This document shows positions 34,448 to 44,329 of a stretch of 64,000 nt of DNA, piece by piece (positions within the stretch are counted from its first letter, which is position 1; each line of letters starts with the position of its first letter). The notes under the pieces were generated by a model, which saw nothing but the letters and a program-made list of their open reading frames with translations, was not told the origin of the DNA and ran no database searches. The position numbers and the translations under genes were made by a program. Where the stretch lies: assembly GCA_902773355.1 (NCBI GenBank), contig CACYEI010000041.1, forward strand, positions 1 to 64,000, read 5' to 3'. The stretch is from an uncultured Spirochaetales bacterium (GTDB lineage Bacteria > Spirochaetota > Spirochaetia > Sphaerochaetales > Sphaerochaetaceae).

Positions 34448-35942
34448 TTTAGATATTAAAGAGAAAGATGTTAAAGAGAAAGAAAATAAGCTATGGTCTA
34501 AAATATCTTATGGATTTGCTGATATATATGGTGGGGGAGCTTTTGTTGTAATAAGTACTTTTTTTACAGTTTTCTTGACTAAAGCTCTAGGTATGCCAAC
34601 AGCACTGGCAGGTTCTATTCCTCTAGTTGGAAAAATATGGGATGCTATAACTGATCCTCTTATGGGTAATATAGCTGATAGGACTAGGTCAAAGCATGGT
34701 GCTAAACGTTTTTGGATTTTAATTGGTAGTATTATATCAGCCATTACATTTCTTGTAATGTGGATTCCTTTATCTTCAATATCAAGTAGATTACAATATA
34801 TTTTCTATATTCTGATGTATATGCTTTTCTCTACCGGTTTTACTATTGTAATGGTTCCATATAACGGACTTCTTCCTGATATGATAGATGATTATACTAT
34901 GAGATCAAAATACTCCAGTGTACGCATGGTTTTCTCATCATTAGGAGCTATTTTAGCAGGATTAATTCCAACAATTCTAATTAAGGATAATACAAATCCA
35001 AAACAGTATCTGTCTGTTGCCATAATATTTGGTATTATCTTTCTTTTTTCTATATTGCTAACGTATTTTGGTACGTGGGAATCCGATAAGAAAATTGAAA
35101 AAATTAGTGTTAAGGAAACTTTTACACAATCATTTACAGTATTTAAAAGTCGTTCATTTTGTTTATTCTTAGCAATCTTTGTTTTTGGTCAGGTGGCTGC
35201 AGATTTTGTAACAGGACTAGCAGTTTATTATGTAGATGATGTATTAAATGCATATAAAGGTGGAAATTTTACTATTCTTATGGCTGTTATTCTTATTTCT
35301 CAATTTATTGGTATGATGGTATTTGGTCCTATAATGGCTAAAACTTCAAAAAAATTTCCTATTATTTTAGGTATTCCTATTAGGATAATTGCAGTATTTA
35401 CCATGCTTTTCTTCTCACATGAGGGAACTAATTTTACCATAATTTTATTTTTGTCTTTTATTGTTGGTCTCTCTATGGCGGGAACTTCATCAAGTATTTA
35501 TGCCATGTTATCTGATATGTCTGATATAGATGAATTAATAACATCTATAAAACGGCCAGGAATTTGTTCAGGAATGGCAACATTTATCAGAAAAATATCT
35601 GCAGGTTTATCTTCTGCATGTATAGGAATCCTTTTGGCTTTGGTGGGCTATAATGAAGTTGCAGCCAGTGAAGGTTTAAGACAGGCTGCATATGTACAGT
35701 CAGGTATTGCTTATATTTATGTATTTGCCCAAATATTCTTTTTAATTATAACTCTTGTGTTTACTGTTTTTTTCCCTATGACTAAAAAAGAATTTGAAAT
35801 TATTAGAAGAGAAGTTAAAAGACGTAAGGGGTTAGATGAATCAATATGTACAGAAGAAGAAAAGAGAGTATGTGAAAAAGTTACTGGTTTTGAATATGAA
35901 AAATTATGGAATAGAAATAATGCTTTGAAATTTAAAGCATAA
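34440..35942 (+). CDS. MelB-like GPH family sugar:cation symporter
   Basis: This is a twelve-segment glycoside-pentoside-hexuronide symporter of 500 residues. Near the second membrane segment it has IWDAITDPLMG, with Asp68 and Asp72 spaced like the sodium-site Asp55 and Asp59 of E. coli MelB. The loop ADRTRSKHGAKR follows. Sodium-coupled uptake of a glycoside is thus plausible (inference). E. coli uses GPH carriers (YihO, YihP) next to YihQ, so the pairing with a YihQ-like enzyme is familiar. The ATG overlaps the end of the GH31 gene by 8 nt and follows GGAGGGGAG, so it is translationally coupled. Confidence 0.9.
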   Translation: MSNLDIKEKDVKEKENKLWSKISYGFADIYGGGAFVVISTFFTVFLTKALGMPTALAGSIPLVGKIWDAITDPLMGNIADRTRSKHGAKRFWILIGSIISAITFLVMWIPLSSISSRLQYIFYILMYMLFSTGFTIVMVPYNGLLPDMIDDYTMRSKYSSVRMVFSSLGAILAGLIPTILIKDNTNPKQYLSVAIIFGIIFLFSILLTYFGTWESDKKIEKISVKETFTQSFTVFKSRSFCLFLAIFVFGQVAADFVTGLAVYYVDDVLNAYKGGNFTILMAVILISQFIGMMVFGPIMAKTSKKFPIILGIPIRIIAVFTMLFFSHEGTNFTIILFLSFIVGLSMAGTSSSIYAMLSDMSDIDELITSIKRPGICSGMATFIRKISAGLSSACIGILLALVGYNEVAASEGLRQAAYVQSGIAYIYVFAQIFFLIITLVFTVFFPMTKKEFEIIRREVKRRKGLDESICTEEEKRVCEKVTGFEYEKLWNRNNALKFKA

Positions 35943-35986
35943 ATCAATTGTGCATAATTTAATTTAAAAAAATAATGCTAGACAAT

Positions 35987-36015
35987 TTCATTTTTTCAAT
36001 GTAATTTTTTATAAT
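35987..36015 (+). promoter_or_regulatory. Probable promoter of the ROK repressor gene
   Basis: TATAAT (36010-36015) lies 17 bases after TTCATT (35987-35992), a -35 with three matches. The inverted repeat TTTAA-T-TTAAA (35958-35968) lies just upstream and may be part of autoregulation. The leader would be about 28 nt with AAAGGG as ribosome site. Confidence 0.45.
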
Positions 36016-36049
36016 ACATAAATATTATTTTCAATAAAAGGGTATCAGT

Positions 36050-37192
36050 ATGGTAAAAAATGGTATGAATATGAGCACAATTAAGAATAAGAATAAAAAT
36101 GCCATTTTGAGCTATATAAATGATATTGTTGCTGTTTCTAGAATAGATGTTGCAGAGGCTACAGGTTTAACTGGTGCCTCTGTAACTCAGCTTACTACTG
36201 AACTTATAAGAGATGGTTATTTAAGAGAAATTGGACTTTCAGATGAAGTTAGACATAAAGCTGGAAGAAAAAAGATTTTATTAGAGCTTAACCCTGAATA
36301 TGCTTATGTCATCACTGTTAATATTGAACCAGAGATTACATCATTGGCTTTGGTAAATTTTCAAGGTAAAGCTCTTACCATTAAAAAACTTAAAACAAAT
36401 AAAGCTATTGCTGCAGAAGAATATTTGAATTTTTTAATATTAGAAATTAAAGAGATTATAAATTCTCTTTCATCTAGAAACAAAAATAAAGTAAAGGCTG
36501 TATCTGTAGGAATAACGGGAAACGTAGATAAAGAAAAAGGCATATCAATATTTGCAAATGGTATCTGGAATAAAAGCGTATCTATTAAAGATATACTGGA
36601 GAAAGAATTAAATATTCCTGTTTTAGTGGAAAATAATATTAAGGCTTTATCTTTGGCTGAATTACTTTATGGTATTGGAAGAAAATGCAATAGTTTCATG
36701 GTAATTAAATGGGGACCAGGATTAGGAAGTGCCTTTATAACGGATAATAAAGTATATGAAGGTTACAATGGACAAACTGCAGAAATAGGTCATGTTATAG
36801 TTGATTCAAATGGTGAAAAGTGTTCGTGTGGACGTTCTGGATGTCTGGAAACCAAAATTTCATATACTGCTCTTAGAAATATTATGAATTTTAATCCGGA
36901 TACTTTTGAATCTGATTATTTAAATTCAAATTTAGAAACTAAAAAAAGAATTGATGAAATTATTTCTTTATTAGCTAGAACTATTGTTAATTCTGGTGTT
37001 TTGTTTTTCCCTAAATATATTATTTTAGAGGGGAGCCTGTTTAGTAATAAAATAATTAGAAATAAATTAATAGAGTATTGTAAATCTTTTGATCAAGAAT
37101 ATGATGAAAATAGAATCTTATTTTCAGAATTATATAATCAAGAAGAATACATTGGCTTAGCAGCTGTTTTTGTTAATAAATTTCTATATTAG
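36050..37192 (+). CDS. ROK family transcriptional regulator
   Basis: The 380 residues combine an N-terminal winged helix-turn-helix (about 15-65; VSRIDVAEATGLTGASVTQL is the recognition part) with a ROK sugar-kinase-like domain. The zinc site of the family is complete: His248, Cys258, Cys260 and Cys265 (CSCGRSGC). Such proteins (XylR, NagC, Mlc types) repress sugar genes and respond to sugars or their phosphates. Its position at the end of the MFS/GH31/GPH locus suggests it controls that locus, perhaps through the palindrome at 32434. The first of three nearby ATGs (36050) fits the AAAGGG site best. The stop overlaps that of the convergent glnS. Confidence 0.9.
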   Translation: MVKNGMNMSTIKNKNKNAILSYINDIVAVSRIDVAEATGLTGASVTQLTTELIRDGYLREIGLSDEVRHKAGRKKILLELNPEYAYVITVNIEPEITSLALVNFQGKALTIKKLKTNKAIAAEEYLNFLILEIKEIINSLSSRNKNKVKAVSVGITGNVDKEKGISIFANGIWNKSVSIKDILEKELNIPVLVENNIKALSLAELLYGIGRKCNSFMVIKWGPGLGSAFITDNKVYEGYNGQTAEIGHVIVDSNGEKCSCGRSGCLETKISYTALRNIMNFNPDTFESDYLNSNLETKKRIDEIISLLARTIVNSGVLFFPKYIILEGSLFSNKIIRNKLIEYCKSFDQEYDENRILFSELYNQEEYIGLAAVFVNKFLY

Positions 37193-38856
37193 TTTTTTGC
37201 TTTTATCTTTGCCCAGCTATCTTTAAGTGTCACTGTTCTGTTATATATTAATTTACTTGGCGTTGAATCTTTATCAGGAGTAAAGTAACCGTTTCTTATA
37301 AATTGAAAATATTTGCTTTTACTTTTGGTTACAAATGTTTCAATTTTTGCATTCTCTAATATTTTTAAGCTGTTTTCATTAAGATCATCTAAATAATTAC
37401 CTGTTTTTTCTCCAGGATTTGGATTTTTAAAAAGTTTATCATAAAGCCTGATTTCTGCATTTAAAGAATCTTTGGCATTCACCCAATGGCTTGTTCCTTT
37501 AACTTTTCTTTTATCAGGTGTTTCCCCACCTCTTGATTCTGGGTCATATAGAGCATGAATTTCAGTTATTTTTCCATCTGTATCTTTTTTTATACTTATT
37601 GCAGTAACGTAGTAAGCGGATTTAAGTCTAACTTCATTACCAATATATAGTCTATGATATCCTTTTATTGGCTCTTCCATAAAATCTTCTCTTTCAATAA
37701 ACAATTCTCTTGAAAATGATATTAAGTGTTTTTCTGAATCAGGATCTTCTGGATTATCAGTTAACTCAAAGTATTCAGTTTTATCTTCTGGATAGTTATC
37801 AATAATTAATTTAACGGGATCAAGCACTGCCATAATACGAGTAGCTCGTTTATTTAAATCATCTCTAACACAGAATTCCATAAGTGAAAAATCTACAACA
37901 GATTCAACTTTAGCTATACCAATTTTATTAATAAAATCAATCATGGATTCAGGAGAATATCCTCTTCTGATTATTCCACTTATAGTAGGCATTCTAGGAT
38001 CATCCCAACCAGAAACCAAACCTAATTTTACCAAATTTAATAGCTTCCTTTTACTCATAACAGTGTATGAAATATTAAGTCTGGCAAACTCATATTGATG
38101 AGGAGTGTGTTCTATTTCATCAATTGAACATGCCCAATCATACGCTGGTCTGTGATCTTCAAATTCCAAAGTGCATAAGGAATGGGTTATCCCTTCAATA
38201 GCATCACTTATGGGATGTGTAAAATCATACATTGGATAAATACACCACTTATCTCCTGTTCTAGGATGAACAGCATATTTGATTCTATATAAAGCTGGGT
38301 CTCTCATGTTTATATTAGGACTACTCATATCAAGTTTTGCTCTTAAAAGATATTTACCTTCTGGATGTAGGCCCTCTTTCATTTCGTTAAATAGTCTTAA
38401 ATTTTCACTAACAGATCTATCTCTATCTGGGCTGTTAATACCAGGTTCAGTTAAAGTACCTCTATTAGCTTTTACTTCTTCTGGAGTTTGACCATCAACA
38501 TATGCAAGTCCTTTTTCAATTAAATGAACAGCAATAGAGTAAAGTTTGTCATAGTAATCTGATGCATAGTATTCATTTTTACCCCAGTCAAAACCAAGCC
38601 ACTTAATATTTGATTTTATAGATTCTATATATTCCTTATCTTCTTTTTCAGGATTGGTATCATCAAATCTAAGATGGCATACTCCATTATATTTCTTTGC
38701 AAGACCAAAATTAAGGCATATAGATTTAATATGCCCTATATGAAGATATCCATTTGGCTCTGGAGGAAATCTGGTTACAATCTTGTTGTTTTTGATACGT
38801 CCTTTTTCTAAATCATCAATGATGATTTTTTCAATAAAATTAATAGTTTCAGCCAT
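37189..38856 (-). CDS. glnS: Glutaminyl-tRNA synthetase
   Basis: This is a class I aminoacyl-tRNA synthetase that charges tRNA-Gln directly. The length of 555 residues nearly equals that of the E. coli enzyme. The HIGH motif is PPEPNGYLHIGH at residues 31-42 and the KMSKS-like motif is VMSKRKL near 268. The C-terminal anticodon-binding beta-barrels are present. It is read on the minus strand with AAGGAG before its ATG. The gene is convergent with the ROK regulator (3' ends overlap by 4 nt) and divergent from the PfkB gene across 54 bp. The presence of GlnRS means this bacterium need not rely only on the Glu-tRNA-Gln amidotransferase route. Confidence 0.96.
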   Translation of the reverse strand: MAETINFIEKIIIDDLEKGRIKNNKIVTRFPPEPNGYLHIGHIKSICLNFGLAKKYNGVCHLRFDDTNPEKEDKEYIESIKSNIKWLGFDWGKNEYYASDYYDKLYSIAVHLIEKGLAYVDGQTPEEVKANRGTLTEPGINSPDRDRSVSENLRLFNEMKEGLHPEGKYLLRAKLDMSSPNINMRDPALYRIKYAVHPRTGDKWCIYPMYDFTHPISDAIEGITHSLCTLEFEDHRPAYDWACSIDEIEHTPHQYEFARLNISYTVMSKRKLLNLVKLGLVSGWDDPRMPTISGIIRRGYSPESMIDFINKIGIAKVESVVDFSLMEFCVRDDLNKRATRIMAVLDPVKLIIDNYPEDKTEYFELTDNPEDPDSEKHLISFSRELFIEREDFMEEPIKGYHRLYIGNEVRLKSAYYVTAISIKKDTDGKITEIHALYDPESRGGETPDKRKVKGTSHWVNAKDSLNAEIRLYDKLFKNPNPGEKTGNYLDDLNENSLKILENAKIETFVTKSKSKYFQFIRNGYFTPDKDSTPSKLIYNRTVTLKDSWAKIKAKN

Positions 38857-38895
38857 TAATATCTCCTTAGGTTATTTAAATTGGTCACTTAGTTA

Positions 38896-38904
38896 TGATA
38901 TACT
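38896..38904 (+). promoter_or_regulatory. Extended -10 promoter of the PfkB kinase gene
   Basis: TGATATACT (38896-38904) is an extended -10 element. A weak TTAAAT lies 17 bases upstream of TATACT. The ATG follows after 6 nt, so the predicted start of transcription coincides with the A of the start codon, and no ribosome site exists. Confidence 0.5.
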
Positions 38905-38910
38905 TTAAGC

Positions 38911-39819
38911 ATGTTTGTTTCAATTGGAGAAGCACTTATAGATTCAGTTAAAACTGGTAATGAGGTAAAAACTTATATTGGTGGAGGTCCGTTAAACACT
39001 GCTTATGCATTAGCATGTTTGAATAATAGTAGTGCATTTTTTGGTGAAATATCTACTGATAGCTATGGAAAAAAAATAGTAGATTTTCTAATTAATTCTT
39101 TTGTGATTTTTGATCCATTGTTATGTAATTCAGAAAAGAAAAGTATGATTTCCCATGTGGATAATAATACTGAACCACCTAAATATTCTATACAGTATGA
39201 AAATACTTCTGTATTTGATCTGAAATTGGATAACCTTCTTACTGCATTAAGTGTACACTCTAACATAGATGTAATAATTTCAGGTTCTGTTTATATTACA
39301 GATGAAAACTCAATTAATAACCTTATTTCTGTTTTAAATTCTTATAGTAAATCACTTTTTTATTTAGATTTAAACATCAGACTAAGTGTCATAAAAAATA
39401 TGGATGTTTATTTTGAAAAAATTATACCTTTAATTAATAGAGCACATTTTATTCATGCAAGTCATGAAGATTTGTACAATTTAAAAATAGATTTAAAAGA
39501 TTTTTTAAACTTAATAAACCACAATTTTTTATACACATGTGGTGATAATGATAGTTCATGGTATATAAAACAAGAAAAAATTTGCAGTGAAAAAGTGATT
39601 AAGATGAATGGCTTTAAAAGTAGTGTAGGGTGTGGAGATGTTTTTAATGCAGCCGTTCTTTCTTATTTAAAGGCAGAAGATTTACTTCATGCTAATTTGA
39701 AAATAAAAGACTGTAAAAAGGCACTTTCATTTGCAAATACAGCAGCATCATTAAATACGCTATATGAAGGTGTTAAACCACCAACAATGGATGAGGTTAT
39801 GAATGAATGGCTTAAATAA
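38911..39819 (+). CDS. PfkB family carbohydrate kinase (fructokinase-like)
   Basis: This ribokinase/PfkB-type sugar kinase has 302 residues. The first family pattern appears near the N-terminus (GEALID and YIGGGPLNTAYALA, about residues 6-42). The second, with the catalytic base, is SVGCGDVFNAAV (Asp243), where the usual GAGD is GCGD. Fructokinase is the best guess, but sugar specificity is not readable from sequence. It would fit the neighbouring sugar locus although glnS lies between. No ribosome site precedes the ATG, and a -10 element 6 nt upstream suggests a leaderless mRNA. The gene overlaps the following protease by 17 nt. Confidence 0.82.
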   Translation: MFVSIGEALIDSVKTGNEVKTYIGGGPLNTAYALACLNNSSAFFGEISTDSYGKKIVDFLINSFVIFDPLLCNSEKKSMISHVDNNTEPPKYSIQYENTSVFDLKLDNLLTALSVHSNIDVIISGSVYITDENSINNLISVLNSYSKSLFYLDLNIRLSVIKNMDVYFEKIIPLINRAHFIHASHEDLYNLKIDLKDFLNLINHNFLYTCGDNDSSWYIKQEKICSEKVIKMNGFKSSVGCGDVFNAAVLSYLKAEDLLHANLKIKDCKKALSFANTAASLNTLYEGVKPPTMDEVMNEWLK

Positions 39820-41044
39820 AATTATAAAAATTATTTTTTTAAGCGTATGTATTATAGTTTTTATTGTTTTTATCTTATTTCTTATAAATTTAACAAGAAG
39901 GTATGAAGCTAAAAAAAGAATAGAAGATTTAAAAGATATTTTAACGGAATACTTAGATCAAAATGGAGAAAAGGGTTTACTTGAACTTGTGGGAATTCCT
40001 ATAGAAGATCTTTATTACAAAAATGAATTTACTCCATTATATAATCATAATCAGCCATCATGGAAACTATCAGAAGAAGAACTTAATAACATTTATGTAT
40101 ATAATAAATGTAACCAAGCAATAGTCTATATTTCTGATAATAATTCAAGAACAGGGAGTGGTTTTTTTATTTCTGAAGACGGATTAATTTGTACAAATTA
40201 CCATGTAATTCAATCGTTGAACAATATTACAGTTGTTACCTCAGATGGGGAAGAGTATTCTGCTCAGATTATAGGATATGATGAAGAAAATGATGTGGCT
40301 GTTTTAAAGGTAAATTCAGAAAGAATTTTTAGTTATTTAAATTTTTCATCTTCAGAAGATCTATATGTTGGTCAGTCTGTGTATATTATTGGTAATCCTT
40401 TTGGTTATACTGGATCTATATCTAAAGGTATTATTTCTGCTTTAGGAAGGCAAGTAAGAGATTTGAAAGGTAATGTAGTTATGGGGATGATTCAAACAGA
40501 TGCTATTATAAGTTTTGGTAATTCAGGTGGTCCATTATTAAACACATCAGGAGAAGTTATAGGTATGGCATCTTCAATATATAGATCATCTGAACAAAAT
40601 AATTCTCTAAATTTTTGTTTATCTTCCAATGTAGTATCAGAAACTGTTGATGTACTGAAAAAAAATGGTTTGATAAATAGAGGCTGGATTGATTTTTATG
40701 GAGTTCAACTTAATAAAAATATAGTGGATTTTGGTTCGTTGAAAGTGAAAAATGGTATTTTGGTTAGCAGTGTAGTTCCAAATGGTAAAGCTTATTCAGC
40801 GGGTCTGAAAGGTGGTAATAAAATTGTTGAATATGGATCTTATCAGATTAAATTGGGTGGAGATATTATTACTTCTGTAAATGGGATTGATGTTAAAACT
40901 TTTGATGATTTATTTAATATTTTGAGTTCTTCTAATGTAGGAGATTTTGTTGATGTTACTGTTAATAGGAATGGTTCAAATGTAAAATTAAAAATAGAGC
41001 TGGTTTCTAGGACAGAAGAGTTAATTTCAAATGTAATTATATAA
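39803..41044 (+). CDS. HtrA/DegS-like membrane-anchored serine protease
   Basis: The 413 residues have one N-terminal membrane anchor (about 9-30), a trypsin-like domain and one C-terminal PDZ domain (about 290-395). The catalytic triad is visible as His134 (TNYHVIQ), Asp164 (ENDVAVLK) and Ser241 (GNSGGPLL). The single PDZ and uncleaved anchor resemble DegS or spirochaetal HtrA forms acting on misfolded periplasmic proteins. GAGG at 39793 and the overlap with the kinase gene support this start. A regulatory role like that of DegS cannot be inferred without an anti-sigma partner. Confidence 0.92.
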   Translation: MNGLNKIIKIIFLSVCIIVFIVFILFLINLTRRYEAKKRIEDLKDILTEYLDQNGEKGLLELVGIPIEDLYYKNEFTPLYNHNQPSWKLSEEELNNIYVYNKCNQAIVYISDNNSRTGSGFFISEDGLICTNYHVIQSLNNITVVTSDGEEYSAQIIGYDEENDVAVLKVNSERIFSYLNFSSSEDLYVGQSVYIIGNPFGYTGSISKGIISALGRQVRDLKGNVVMGMIQTDAIISFGNSGGPLLNTSGEVIGMASSIYRSSEQNNSLNFCLSSNVVSETVDVLKKNGLINRGWIDFYGVQLNKNIVDFGSLKVKNGILVSSVVPNGKAYSAGLKGGNKIVEYGSYQIKLGGDIITSVNGIDVKTFDDLFNILSSSNVGDFVDVTVNRNGSNVKLKIELVSRTEELISNVII

Positions 41045-41064
41045 AGCAATAAAGAGATTTAAAA

Positions 41065-43137
41065 ATGGAAAAAGAAAAGATAAAGGTAGATTTGAGTTGG
41101 GGTGGGGAGCAGATTATAAATGTTCATGGTGATGTTAAATGGATAGATAGACCATTTAAAGTTTTTTCTCATTTTCTTCCTTCTGATGAACAGTTAAAAG
41201 CAGCAGAAAAATTAGCAGAAGGAGTAGTTAGAGGTGATAGATTTCAGACATTAAAAGGCGTTACAGGTAGTGGCAAGACTTTTACTATGGCTAAAATTAT
41301 AGAAAAAGTTCAGCGTCCAACTTTAATATTGTCACATAATAAAACTCTTTCTGCACAGTTGTATAGGGAATTTAAAAGTTTCTTTCCAGAAAATAGGGTA
41401 GAGTATTTTGTTTCTACATATGATTATTATCAGCCTGAAGCATATGTTCCAGGAAAAGATTTATATATTGAAAAAGATGCAGATGTAAATGAAGAGATTG
41501 ATAGAATGAGAATGAGTGCAGCATTTAGCCTTATGGAAAGAAGAGATGTAATAGTTGTTTCTACTGTTTCATGTATATATAGTTTAGCAAATCCTGTATC
41601 TCTTAAAGATATGACCCATGTTTATAAAGTGGGAGATGTATTTAAACATGTCTATGAACTAGAACAGCTTTCAAGAATGCAGTATGAAAGAAATGATGTA
41701 GTTTTAAGTCCAGGAATTTTTAGAGTTCATGGAGATACAATTGATATTTGGCCACCATACCTTCAGTCTGCTATACGTATAGAATTAGATTGGGATGAAA
41801 TTAAAAATATGGTTTGGTTTGATCCAGTTTCAGGAGAAAAACAAAGTACTCAAGAGTTCTTTACTTTGTATCCTGCTAAACAATTTGTCATGCCTAAAGA
41901 ACAGGTTATGTCTGCCTTAGATGCTATAAGAAAAGAAATGGAAGATCAGTATTCTCTTTTTATGAATACTGGTAGGCCATTAGAAGCTGAAAGAATTAAA
42001 ACTAGAGTAGAATATGATTTAGAATTGCTTCAAGAAATAGGATATTGTCCAGGTATTGAAAATTATTCAAGACCTTTATCTGATAGAGCTCCTGGAGAGA
42101 GACCTGCTGTTTTATTAGATTATTTCCAACCAGATTTTTTAACTTTTATAGATGAAAGTCATGTAACTTTACCTCAGATATCTGCCATGTACCAAGGTGA
42201 TCATTCTAGAAAAGAAAATTTGGTTAAATATGGTTTTAGATTACCATCTGCCTTAGATAATAGACCTTTAAAATATGAGGAATTTGACAAGGTGGCAGGA
42301 CAGAGAATATTTGTATCTGCAACTCCAGGGAAAACAGAAAAAGCGTGTTCAAGTCAAATTGTTGAACAGGTTATTAGACCTACTGGTTTACTTGATCCAG
42401 AAATAAAAGTTTTACCTTCAGAAGGACAGATTGAGAATTTATATGGTGAAATAAAAAAATGTTCTAGTAATGGTGAAAGAGTTTTAGTAACAACTCTTAC
42501 TAAAAGGATGGCTGAGGATATTTCTGATTTTTTTGCTAATAAAGGTGTTAGAGTAAAGTACTTGCACTCAGATATAGATACAATTAAGAGGGTAGAAATT
42601 TTAAGAGATTTAAGGAATGGAGATTTTGATGTTTTAGTAGGAATAAATTTGCTGAGAGAGGGGCTGGATCTTCCAGAAGTTGCATTGGTTGCTATCTTGG
42701 ATGCTGATAAAATAGGGTTTTTAAGAAGCACAACTTCATTAATCCAAACTGCTGGGAGAGCGGCACGTAATGCAAATGGCAGGGTTATAATGTATGCTGA
42801 TAGAATTAGTGAAGCCATGGAAGAAGCAATTAATGAAACAAATTATAGACGTCAAATTCAAATGAAATATAACAAGGAACATAATATTACTCCTAAGACA
42901 ATAAATAAAGCTGTTCAGGATATTTTGGAAACAGAGCATAAGAACAAGTTACAGGATGCTGAGCAAGATGTACAAATAATTAAAGCATCTTATAATTTGT
43001 TAGATCCAATTCAAAGAAAAAAATATGTAAAAGAACTGGAATCAGAGATGCTGAAGTGCGCAAAAGATCTAAACTTTGAACAAGCAGTTATTCTTAGAGA
43101 TGAAATAAAATTAATCAAAGAAAAATATAACTTGTAA
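41065..43137 (+). CDS. uvrB: Excinuclease ABC subunit B
   Basis: UvrB is the helicase-like subunit that verifies damage and recruits UvrC. The 690 residues contain Walker A GVTGSGKT near 65-72, the beta-hairpin YDYYQPEAYVP near 114-124, helicase motifs DESH and TAGRAARN, and the C-terminal UVR coiled coil (about 650-690). The length is close to the usual 670. The start ATG has AAAGAG upstream. The gene is convergent with serC, with a small bidirectional hairpin between the stops. UvrA is encoded at 17 kb in this window. Confidence 0.97.
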   Translation: MEKEKIKVDLSWGGEQIINVHGDVKWIDRPFKVFSHFLPSDEQLKAAEKLAEGVVRGDRFQTLKGVTGSGKTFTMAKIIEKVQRPTLILSHNKTLSAQLYREFKSFFPENRVEYFVSTYDYYQPEAYVPGKDLYIEKDADVNEEIDRMRMSAAFSLMERRDVIVVSTVSCIYSLANPVSLKDMTHVYKVGDVFKHVYELEQLSRMQYERNDVVLSPGIFRVHGDTIDIWPPYLQSAIRIELDWDEIKNMVWFDPVSGEKQSTQEFFTLYPAKQFVMPKEQVMSALDAIRKEMEDQYSLFMNTGRPLEAERIKTRVEYDLELLQEIGYCPGIENYSRPLSDRAPGERPAVLLDYFQPDFLTFIDESHVTLPQISAMYQGDHSRKENLVKYGFRLPSALDNRPLKYEEFDKVAGQRIFVSATPGKTEKACSSQIVEQVIRPTGLLDPEIKVLPSEGQIENLYGEIKKCSSNGERVLVTTLTKRMAEDISDFFANKGVRVKYLHSDIDTIKRVEILRDLRNGDFDVLVGINLLREGLDLPEVALVAILDADKIGFLRSTTSLIQTAGRAARNANGRVIMYADRISEAMEEAINETNYRRQIQMKYNKEHNITPKTINKAVQDILETEHKNKLQDAEQDVQIIKASYNLLDPIQRKKYVKELESEMLKCAKDLNFEQAVILRDEIKLIKEKYNL

Positions 43138-43154
43138 AAAGTTACATATTTTTT
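43128..43154. terminator. Small bidirectional terminator between uvrB and serC
   Basis: TAACTT (43128-43133) and AAGTTA (43139-43144) form a 6-bp stem. T-rich runs follow it on both strands (toward 43154 on +, toward 43121 on -). The stem overlaps the 3' ends of both genes. It is weak but well placed. Confidence 0.4.
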
Positions 43155-44224
43155 TCAATGTTTTTTAAGCAATCTACTAAAGCTTCAACTCCTTCAATAG
43201 GCATGGCATTATAAATAGATGCTCTTAAACCACCTACAGATTTATGTCCTTTCAAATTTTCAAAACCTGCTTCTTTTGTTAATTTAATAACTTTTGCATC
43301 AAGTTCATCAGACTCAGTTCTAAAAGGTATGTTCATAAGTGATCTAGAATTTTTCTCTGCAGTTCCTTTAAACAGTTTTGAGCTATCTAAGTATTCATAA
43401 AGAATATTTGCTTTTTTTATGTTGTTTTGTTTTACTTTTTCTAGACCGCCTAGTTTTTTCAGATATTTAAATACTTTTCCACAGCAGTAAATGGCCCAAC
43501 AGTTTGGAGTATTGTACATTGAATCATTATCAGCGTGTATTTTGTAATTTAAATAAAGAGGAACATTATTTAGGTCATCTCTAATTAAATCCGTTCTTAT
43601 TATAACAATAGACATTCCAGCAGGACCTACATTTTTTTGTATTCCACCGTATATTAATCCATATGAAGCTACATCTGTAGGTTCTGATAAAAACATGGAA
43701 GATTGATCAGATACCAAAATGCTGTTTTTTACATTGGGTAATTTATTATATTTTACACCGTTAATTGTCTCATTTTCGCAGATATAAACATAATCAGTGT
43801 TAGGTGTTATTGGTAAATCAGAACAATCAGGTATATATGTATAGTTTTTATCAGCAGAGGAAGCACCTGTTATTATTTTGCCAAATTTTTTTGCTTCTTT
43901 TAATGCTTTACCAGACCATGATCCAGTATCAATATAGACTGCTTCACCCTTTTTCAGAAGATTCATTGGAATCATTGAGAACTGAAGAGTACCTCCACCC
44001 TGAATGTACAAAATGGTATAATTGTCAGGTATATTCATTAGTTCTCTTAAATCTTTCTTGGATTCAGCTAGAATTTCAGAAAAAACAGTTGATCTATGAC
44101 TCATTTCCATAACTGACATACCACTGTTGTTGTAATTAAGGACTTCTGATTGAATTTCTTCAAGAACTGGAAGTGGCATTATAGCCGGTCCTGCAGAAAA
44201 ATTATATACTCTTCCATATTTCAT
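43142..44224 (-). CDS. serC: Phosphoserine aminotransferase
   Basis: SerC is a PLP enzyme of serine biosynthesis converting 3-phosphohydroxypyruvate and glutamate to phosphoserine. The 360 residues start with the typical YNFSAGPA. The PLP lysine is Lys197 in GGIQKNVGPAG, and GMSVMEMSHRS near 35-45 and the phosphate-binding arginines are in place. It is the standard length. TTAGGAG lies before the start on the minus strand. It is divergent from rpe with about 105 bp between the starts. No serA or serB is nearby. Confidence 0.95.
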   Translation of the reverse strand: MKYGRVYNFSAGPAIMPLPVLEEIQSEVLNYNNSGMSVMEMSHRSTVFSEILAESKKDLRELMNIPDNYTILYIQGGGTLQFSMIPMNLLKKGEAVYIDTGSWSGKALKEAKKFGKIITGASSADKNYTYIPDCSDLPITPNTDYVYICENETINGVKYNKLPNVKNSILVSDQSSMFLSEPTDVASYGLIYGGIQKNVGPAGMSIVIIRTDLIRDDLNNVPLYLNYKIHADNDSMYNTPNCWAIYCCGKVFKYLKKLGGLEKVKQNNIKKANILYEYLDSSKLFKGTAEKNSRSLMNIPFRTESDELDAKVIKLTKEAGFENLKGHKSVGGLRASIYNAMPIEGVEALVDCLKNIEKNM

Positions 44225-44329
44225 AATAAACTCCTAAAAAGTGTTTTTCTTTAATCCTACAATGATGTATTGAATCTGACAACAAAGAATTATAGATTAA
44301 AAATTTTTTTTTCTTTATTATTTTCAATT

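Noticed and set aside
38911-39819. PfkB kinase as a YihV-type sulfofructose kinase completing a sulfoglycolysis set
   Set aside because: The isomerase, aldolase and reductase genes are absent, glnS separates the kinase from the GH31 locus, and nothing in the sequence shows sulfonate binding.
42354-42818. 154-codon open frame on the minus strand of uvrB
   Set aside because: It lies wholly opposite conserved helicase motifs of uvrB, with no start signals of its own.
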